The translations under genes and the position numbers were made by a program. Positions 37,401 to 46,400 of a stretch of DNA of 64,000 nt are shown in pieces; position 1 is the first letter of the stretch; each line of letters starts with the position of its first letter. The stretch spans positions 11,369,501-11,433,500 of the forward strand of contig NC_079886.1 of NCBI RefSeq assembly GCF_029227915.1. The letters run 5' to 3'. The notes beneath the pieces were generated by a model. It saw only the letters and a list, made by a program, of their open reading frames with translations. It had not been told where the DNA came from and did not search any database. The DNA comes from Hydractinia symbiolongicarpus. Lineage: Eukaryota > Cnidaria > Hydrozoa > Anthoathecata > Hydractiniidae.

Positions 37401-40400
37401 ATGGTATTGAGTAACTAATTTTTCTATTGAACATCAGTTCTGAAGGGGCAACTTTGGTGGTACTATGAACTTCTTCCCTCCAATCCTTGTGTTCTAGTTT
37501 AGCTGTCCTCATTATTTTATTAAGCGGTTGCCTGTGGCCATAGTGGAGTGATGCGTCTGTGTTTTATTCCCCTTTGTTTGAAGAAGATTTGATTTTCTGC
37601 GAGCTAATGGTGGGCCATTATCGGAGATAACGTTGCGTCGATCACGACAAATAGGTAGTATCCTGTGGGAAATGGTCCAAGAAAATCAATGTTCAAAGTT
37701 TCCCAAACTTGTTCTAGTATATCCATTATTCTGATAGGCGCATCTGCTCCTGTTGGTGTAACAGCTTGGCATGGAATGCAGTCTTTTCAACCAAATCGTC
37801 TATTCCTTGAAAATAAACTTTCGATCTGAGTAACTCTTTTGTTTTCTGAACACCTTGGTGTCCTTGATGAGCTAATGTAACAGCAATGTTATGGTAGCAT
37901 TTTGGTAAGATAATGCATCTTTGTTTTAAGACAATGTCTTTGTTGTTCGATACAGTGAGTTCGTGTTTGAACTTGCGGTAATGCCTCAGCTCGTCTAGTT
38001 CTTTGCTACTTAAATCAGGGTAGTTAGTCGGTTTGTCTAGTAGGTGCCAGTTTTTCTTTTCTATAATACTGGCTAGATGTTGACATATTTTATCTTGTGA
38101 AGTTTGTGTTTTAATATCGTCTAGGGTAATCGCTTTTGGACATGCATATGTGGCTGTAAAGTTTACATATTCTTCTATACCGTTGCTTTTTTTGTCGTCG
38201 CTAAAGGTGTGAGGATGTCTGCTAGCGTAATTTCTGCACTCTTTACATGTTTTATTGTGAAGTTGTAACCTTGAAGTCGAAGTGTTGGTCGCTCGATTCG
38301 CAGAGGTATCGTGGATTTTGGGTTACTTAAGAGATTGACTAATGCTTTATGATCGTTGAATATGGTTAACTCTCTACCGATTAAGTACAAGCGATTTTTT
38401 TCGCATCCGTAAACTATGCTTAAACATTCTCTTTCGATTTGCGCATATTTCATTTCAGTTTCTGTGAGGGATTTTAATGAATATGATATAACCTTAACAT
38501 CATCTTTACCCTTGCTTTTCTGCAACAATACGGCGGATATACCATATGGGTTAGCGTCTGTAAACATAAATGTCTCTTTGTTTTCATCAAAATATGCTAA
38601 GCAGGATTCACTACTCAAAGCGCTTTTCAAAGTAGCAAAGGCATGTTCACATTCGGATGTCCATGTCCATTTCTCTTTGATCAATTGTTTAAGTGGATAA
38701 GTTATTGTACCGTAGTCCAGTATGTATGTTTGCATGTAGTTGGTGAGTCCCAAAAAGCTTCGAAGTGACTTGACATCTTCGGGTTGAGGCATGTTTGTAA
38801 TGGTTTCAATTTTCTTTGGGCTTGGTTTCATACCTTCTTCTTAGAAGATATGCCCAAAATATTCTAAATTGCTTTTGCAGAATACACATTTTTCCAGGTT
38901 TAATGTGAGTCCTTTCTCTTCGAAACGTTTTAATACCTTTTTTAAAATAACGTCGTGCTCTTCTTGAGATTTTGCGAATATAAATAAATCGTCCGCAATA
39001 TTTTCAACTCTATTAATGTCTGCTATTAAGGATCTAAGCACATGTTGCATTTCTTCCGACGCGGAGTTCACGCCAAAAATCAGGTGGGTGTAACGTTTTA
39101 TTCGAGTTTCGGATTGGAAAGCGGTGATAGGTCGTGACTCTTCGGATAATTCCAGTTGATGAAAAGCACTTCGCATATCTAACTTGGTAAATACTTTTGA
39201 GCCACTTAGCTTGATTTTTAAATCCTCTACGGTGGGGGTTGGATATCTTGTTCGGTTAATAGCCTTGTTTGCTTCTCTCATATCGAGAAAAATTCGTACT
39301 CCTCCCTCGGGTTTGGGAACAGTAACTAGCGGATTTAACCATGGCGTCGCTTTGTTTGTGACATCTTCTATTATGCCTGCTTTCTCCATTTTGGCGATTT
39401 CTGCATTGACTCGCTTTCGTAAAGCAAAAGGTATGCGTCTTTCTTTTTGGGCTACTGGGGGTACGTTGTTATCTATGTGAAGATGCACTTGATAGTCCTT
39501 CAGTTTTCCGATTTTCTCACTGAACACGGGCATATCGGAAAAGTGGGACGCGGGACCCTGTTGAGTCGGGACGCGGGACTCGGGACCCGGGACACGGGAT
39601 CCTGATATCGAGACGTGGGACGCAATGCGGCAAAATTTAGATGATACAAAATACTGACCCACGCTATAATAAAAAAGATCATAAAGTGAGCAGTTTTTAT
39701 AATTTTTGTTCTATAAAAAAGTATTCCTACTGTGAGTGTGGGTGCTGTGAAAAGGTGATTTAAAAACATCTAACATTTACAAGATGATATACACATAGTA
39801 GATCTTTAAAATTTTAAGAAAGAAAAAAGATGAAAGAGATGAATATGCTATTAGCACCGTTATGTCACGAGCCGACATTTTGCTGCACCAGCGTGTCTAT
39901 TATTCAAGGTGTTGAAACAATCAAATGACTTTTTTGAGCTATGAATCCAGGTGTGTTAAGTTTCCAAGTTAGTTGGGTTGTAGCAGATTACAGAGATTGT
40001 TTTAGAATTATTAATAGCGAACATTTAAATTACAGAAAAAATAAACACGTCACGGTAAGTGTTTTACATGTCTTTTTTTTATAACAATTTTATAACAACA
40101 ATGAGGCTGAAATTTTATGAAAAAAATAAGAACAGAATAAGAACAATGGCAAGGCATTCTCGTCCCCAGAGCTCTTTGAGATAAACTTGAAAGTTTATCT
40201 CAAGGAGCTCTGGGGTCGAGAATGATGGCAAGGCTGAAATTTTTTCCTGCAAAAAACACTATAGTTTATTTCAACACGGGATGATATAAAAAGAAAAACA
40301 CGTGTAAGCACAATTATTTTTTCATACCAGGATGAGGTCGTAAAATGAAATACACGCTTTTTTTTGTAAGAATAGTGTTTTTCCTTTTCAGCCTCAATAT

Positions 40401-43400
40401 TCTTAATTTTTTACCACTATCAACCTCATATATTCTTAATAATATTCTTGGCATGACTACACATGAAAACATATAAACAGCCTTGATATAATAAAATTGC
40501 TGTAATTTTTTAAGAGTATATTTTACTACGTTTAACGGATACATTACGTTGTTGCGGATAAAGAAGTTTAGTTTACTTGATATGTAAAAAGTAGAGCCTG
40601 GATATATTCTTAGGATATTCTTAATTACGATGTTCTTATTTTTTGATCCGCTTTTGTTATAAAAAAAGCGTGTACACGCAATTTTATAAGAATTTACTTA
40701 TAACAATATATTTTATAGTCTCAACTTTTTGTTCTAAATAAGAAATTTTTATGATGCACACAATTTGATTAGAAGTTCAATTTTTTAATGCATATATTTA
40801 AACTGAACTTCTTTATTTGTGTTTTTAAGATGATCTTGAAACGGTGTATTGTTCTTATTTTGTTCCTATTTTTTAACCATTCGCAGCCTCGTTTTCCTTT
40901 AAAAAAATGACATTTTCTTTCATTTTCCACTTTTAGTTCTTTCGTCGTGAATGCGAAAGAAGACGACGTTAAGGTACACGCGATGAAGGGGATGGACATT
41001 GCCTGTTGTATGCCATAGAATTTGCGATGCAGATGAAAGGCATGTCCGCCATTCCATCCATACAAGGAATAATTGATATGATCCGATTTGAACTATTGAA
41101 AAATATGGATTTCTACGCTGAATTCATCAGAGATATTGACATACTACATCAGTTTAATGAATATGCGCAACAATATTTTTGAAATACGCCTTGTGTATGA
41201 TTTTTATTTTTATTTTACATCTTTTTTTAGAATTTCTGTTCATTCTTTGTTCAAACGTGTATATAACACACGCATTGGGAATGACTACCATCGACTTATC
41301 ATATTTTCCATCCAATTTTACACATCCAATACACAGTCCCGCGAAACTCTTAAAATATGCATTTTCCAGGGTCACGCGTCCCCCGTCCCGAGTCCCAGGT
41401 CCCGCGTATCGCGTCCCGACTCAACAGGGTCCCGCGTCCCGCGTCTTACTTTTCCGATATGCCCTGAACACGGTATCTTTATAACTTTCTAAAAATCTGC
41501 GGAGGTGTGTTGGAATGTTTTCTTTTGATTTTAGTTTATCAGGTGCTTTGTAGTCTGGCTGCATGCTTCGCTGATTTTGTAAAGAAAAAACTTGTTTCTT
41601 CATCTGAATGACGTCAAGATCAACTGCTGTTCGGCCTGATAATAGGTTTCTATGGGAAGTGTCTTCCGTACGTTACGACGCTTGTTTTTGTTTTGAGTAG
41701 ATTTAATTTTTTTGGAAGGCGTTCGTTTAACTGATTGAAAGTACGCAATTTGAGAATGTTAATGCTAGCTCCTGTATCGACTAGAAAATTTACTTTTCCT
41801 CCTTCTAATTTAACAACAGTATTGAAATCAGAATTTTGCTTACTATTCTTATAACTGTGATTACTGTTACTTGTGTTTTCTGTGCTATCGAATGGAGAAT
41901 TCACAACATCAGACGAATTAAGACACAGTACTAATCATAGGATGTTCACAATCATACAAAGTTTGGATAGAAAACAACATTTCATCATCAGCTTCAAGGG
42001 TATTTTGCATAACAGAAGTTTAACGGCGAATGAGTAACGTTATTCAAGGGCTGTCTTGATTGGTAAAAGGATCCCCTCACCAGACGTGCTCGGGTGTTTT
42101 GATGTCGATATGTTTTGGTTCTGCAACATTTTGAAAAGTGACCCTGGTTTCCACATGCGTTACAAATTTGGTTTTCAGCAGGGCATCTGTTTTGATGGGG
42201 AAATGGTCCATCACAACGATAACATCTAGCATTTTGAGGTCGGCCTCTTTTACTCATTCCTCGTTGGTTTAAAGAGTGTGGCTTACCTCGGCGGTCGGTG
42301 TAAACCGACCGCAATTCATTGATTCGCTCTGTATCGTTCGCCTGTGCTTTTTGAAGAATTTCTGCTTGCTGTATGGTGCTTTCTAAAGTCTTTCCTGTCA
42401 CCAGTATTTCTTCCAAGGTTTTATCAGGATTTCTGAAGCTATATAAACGTAACTTGTTGTTAGTAGTAGAAAGTTCAATCTGTCTTTTGATTTCCAAATT
42501 TTTATCGTGAAAGTCACATTTTACTGCTTGTTCTTTTAATCTATCCGTCCGTCTGTCTGTTACGCAAAATGGTAGCTTAGCTGCGACGGGCGAACCCGTG
42601 GATTTTTCCACGGGCTAACGACTATCGTATAAAATACTGATGTATCGTTTCATCTTCTTGTTGTATCATATTGCGAAATAAATATGTTTCGTAACTCTTA
42701 TTTACTTGTGGTTCGAAGTGTTTTTCTAACGCCGCGATGACATTCGGATATGTTATATCTTCTTCACGTTCAGGCTTAACATTTTCATATATTTCATACG
42801 TGCTATCTCCAACGTAGGTCAACAACATAGCTAGTTTTTGAGACTCATCTGTGACACCAATAGCGTAACACAAAAGTTCAAATCTTTGTTAATACTTCTT
42901 CCAGCGCGAACTGAGTGTAAACACGTCTTCTGTGGAAAACTCTGGAAAGGTTGACAGATAAGATTTCGAACAGCCATCGCAAGTGCACAAACATTTAAAA
43001 TTACTGCACAGATAAGAATTAAATCTTGTCGAATTTAATCTTGTCGAATTTAATCTTCGTCTGTTATTCCCTTCTCCTCGTCGCCAGTTTAATATCGGGA
43101 GAATAGGTTAAATAAGAACACGTGTTTACAATATATCTCTGTTTATCTCTTTCTCTCTATTCCCTATCATAACTCTCGTGTCATCAAAATCGTCCCTCTT
43201 CTTCTGCCCAAGTCCTCTCCATCGTCGATGTCTTTACGACATTACACTAAAGATGAAAGCTGTTTCAGAATTTTTATTGCTCGTTGAAAAATATATACGC
43301 TGCAAACTCCTTGGAATTTGACTTACGTCCTTTTTAAATTAGGAATATACTCTATAAGAATATTCAAGAGGAAATTAGACAAAAAGCTAAAAATATCCTA

Positions 43401-46400
43401 AGAACTTATTGGTTTTAATTTTTTGATTTTTTGTTTAATGTTTGCTTTTTACTCTTTAGGTAACCGTCTTGAACCACTGTATGGACCTATTCGTCAGAAG
43501 CTAGCAGCTGCTTTAAACAACTGGTATCCATCTGATCCTTCTGCAAAAGTTATACTCGAACCATGGTTAAAAGTTAGTAGCTACAATAACAATTTAAATT
43601 TTTGTTACTGAAGTAATATTGTTTACCTCTCCATCAACGTGCTGCGTAGATTTTCTAAGAGAAATTAAATGAAAATATAATAAATGCATTTTTTTGAACT
43701 GAGGCTTGACGTTTATGTGTACAGCATGATGTAATTCGAACATGATAAAACCGCAACTATCTATGCTTTTGCGATATCATGCTTCTTTTTTTTTGCAAGC
43801 AAGTGTACTTTCGAAATCAGGCTGGCTTGAGTAGGCACACGTAATGCTTATTGGAGAAACAGATTAGGAACTTAAACGTTGCCTTGTGAACTATACGGAT
43901 AAGATGAAATGTTTTTACTTTACAAAACATGGCTACAAAACTAAAGGTTTACACAAGACAATGTAGTGCTAAAAATTAACCCTAAATATACTGGGCACTT
44001 TTTGAGGCTTATAAATCTGGGGGTGGATTCTGCACAACTTTTAATAGACTTTTCCAAATACCATCAAACTCGGCACCTTATAGTATTTCATAAAATAAAC
44101 AAAATGACAATCTTGAATTTATGCTTATGTCAACTCTTTTCCTGTGACGTCATCGGTAGCTTGACATTTGCCTAAAATACCACTATCTGCATAAAATTCA
44201 ATTACTTTAGTTTTAGAACGAATTTTAACATTCTGTTTTGAGTTTCTAATGGCCAAACAAAAGTTATTTAACACATTTTCCAGTTTTTACATAATTCGCA
44301 TTAAAAAAGGCCAAAGATTGCCCGAAAATCCGTTTTTTTCCGATTTTTGGTTTAAATCTGAAAAAAGTCAGGAAATCGAGATAATCATGTGTCTAAACTT
44401 CGCAGAATGGTTCCCTTTGATAAACTATACTTGAAGTTAAGGCTTAAAAGACTGTCTAATTAAAAACTCCATAGGAAAAAACACAGATTAAGACTGATCA
44501 ATATGCTTAGCATACGTTTTAAATTTCCTCCGTCTAAGCCTAAATGTGCTTTAAAGAGTTAAAAAAATATGTGAATAGTTGTTTTGGTTCACCGTACTCT
44601 ATAAAATACACGTCAAAATATTTTAGTAATAACGTAATAATTAGAAAAATTTAAATAAATAAAAAAACGTGTTTTTTAAGAGCTCTTTTTTTTAGGTCTT
44701 TACAAGAGGAAGTGTGGAAGCGTTCTTGTTAAGGAGCATTTATCCAAAGCTTGAGCAATGTATGATCGAGTTTAAAATCAATCCTCATCAACAGTTGTTA
44801 GGTAAGATTAGAAGAAAAGAAGAAGCATATGCAAAGTTTCTACTGTATCGGAGTCTTAGTGTTTAATTGGGGCAAATATTACCTTGCTTTTACCCACTCC
44901 CCTAATTATGCAAGATTTAAACTCAAACTACGCACGTTTTGATACAACGCACGTGGGCCTTAACCTTAAGTGGGCCTTAACCTTAGTTATCTTAAGGCAA
45001 CTAACGAATGCGGAATTAATGTTTGAGAATAAACCCTGTATTTGCATACTCTAATAGTTTGGACAAAAGTGTGCTCTTTGAAGTGTGCTCGTTTGCAATT
45101 TCCTTATTCCCCATTTCGCACAATTTTCGAGGATCACCAACAGTTCCCACCTACCTTTTCTTTAGAACCATTTCACTGGGTTATGGCGTGGAAAGATATC
45201 ATCAGTGTACACCATATGGTTAGCATACTGGATAAGCACTTTTTCCCGAAATGGCTGCAGGTATTAAGGTCCTGGCTTGGAAACTCTCCCAACTACGACG
45301 AGATTACAAAGTGGTGGGTTTAGTTTTTTAAGCACGCTGTCGCATAGATTATTTTCCTACTTTTTTTCCTATTTTTCCATCTAGGTATCTCGGCTGGAAG
45401 TCAATGTTTTCAGAAGAATTTGCAGACAATCCAACTATAAAAGGTATTGATTTTAACTGACCGCTTGTTTTATGTAAGATCTTGTTCAATTTAATTTCTC
45501 AGTCGCACACCTCCGCCTTAGCTGAACATCTATCCCTCTTAGGTGTTATTACATTGATTTTTAGAGCATTTCAATCGAGGTTTAACTCTAATGAATCAAG
45601 CAGTTAGTGGAACTCTCCAGCCTGGTGCTCGTGAGAATGTAGCTTACTTGACGAGTACTGAAAGAAGGTAAACCTTAATCATACCACTGATTATGGGCTT
45701 ATATTGCTATGGTTACTTGTGCTTCCCATGTTAATATTAAATTTAGAACTTAATGGGTTTAAATCAATTTCTTATTGTGATGCGTTGCTTTTAGGCGAGA
45801 GGCTGAGCAGGCAGCAATGAAAGCAGAGAAGGTATTTTTTAGAATTGCTATGATGGCTTTTTGAAACAATCTCTACCTCAGTCCATCTGAATTTTCACTG
45901 GTTTTAGGCTGAATTTTATTGAAGTTGATTTTTAAATGTTCGCTGTCAAAATATATTAAACTTTTGTAGGAACGCGTGTGTAATGTCGGTTTTTATCAAA
46001 ATATTCTTCGTTTAAAGATAGGCGCTCAATATGCTCAGTATCCATGATTATTTTGATTGGTTGCTGAAAATATATCCCCAGCAAATTCCTTAAAAGTTGA
46101 CAGACGATCTTTTTAATTAAGAATATATTCTATAAAAATATTCAAGATGAAGTTAGACAAAAAGTTAATATATTATCATAAGAAAATATTGATCTTAAAA
46201 TTTGTTTGCGTCAGATTATTGATGTAAAATGTATTTTTTCAGGATTTAAAGTATTTTTCCCGACAAAATCTAGTTGTTGGTCAGTTCAATTAGGCTGCTT
46301 AAACAACTTGTTACATCAGTTTTGCGTTCTCAGATCTTTCAATATTAACTATACTGAGAATATGCTAAGAATAATTAGGGTGATTTTTGTAAAAAGGTAA

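Larger units (their letters stand above)
36611..43246 (-). mobile_element. Ty3/Gypsy LTR retrotransposon in TFIP11 intron 17
   Basis: 6636 bp on the minus strand, opposite to TFIP11. It is flanked by the 5-bp duplication CTAAA (36606-36610, 43247-43251) and bounded by 159-bp LTRs. A primer-binding-like TGGCGACGAGG starts one base inside the 5' LTR (43086 downward), and a polypurine tract GAAGGGGAAGA lies against the 3' LTR (36770-36780). Gag, protease, RT, RNase H and integrase follow in Gypsy order. The copy is defective: frameshifts in gag and integrase, a nonsense codon between RT and RNase H, and two further insertions. Confidence 0.95.
36577..43395 (+). repeat. Dispersed repeat X, copy 1, split by the Gypsy element
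   Basis: GGTGCTCAATATGCTTAGTATCCAT at 36577-36601 and AATATACTCTATAAGAATATTCAAG... at 43345-43389 flank the retrotransposon. The same two blocks lie close together in intron 23 (46021-46170). The retrotransposon therefore landed in an existing copy of this repeat. Confidence 0.7.

Noticed and set aside
45023-45323. Two overlapping open frames in the TFIP11 region taken as a separate gene
   Set aside because: They contain TFIP11 exon 20 (45166-45313) read on into flanking intron.
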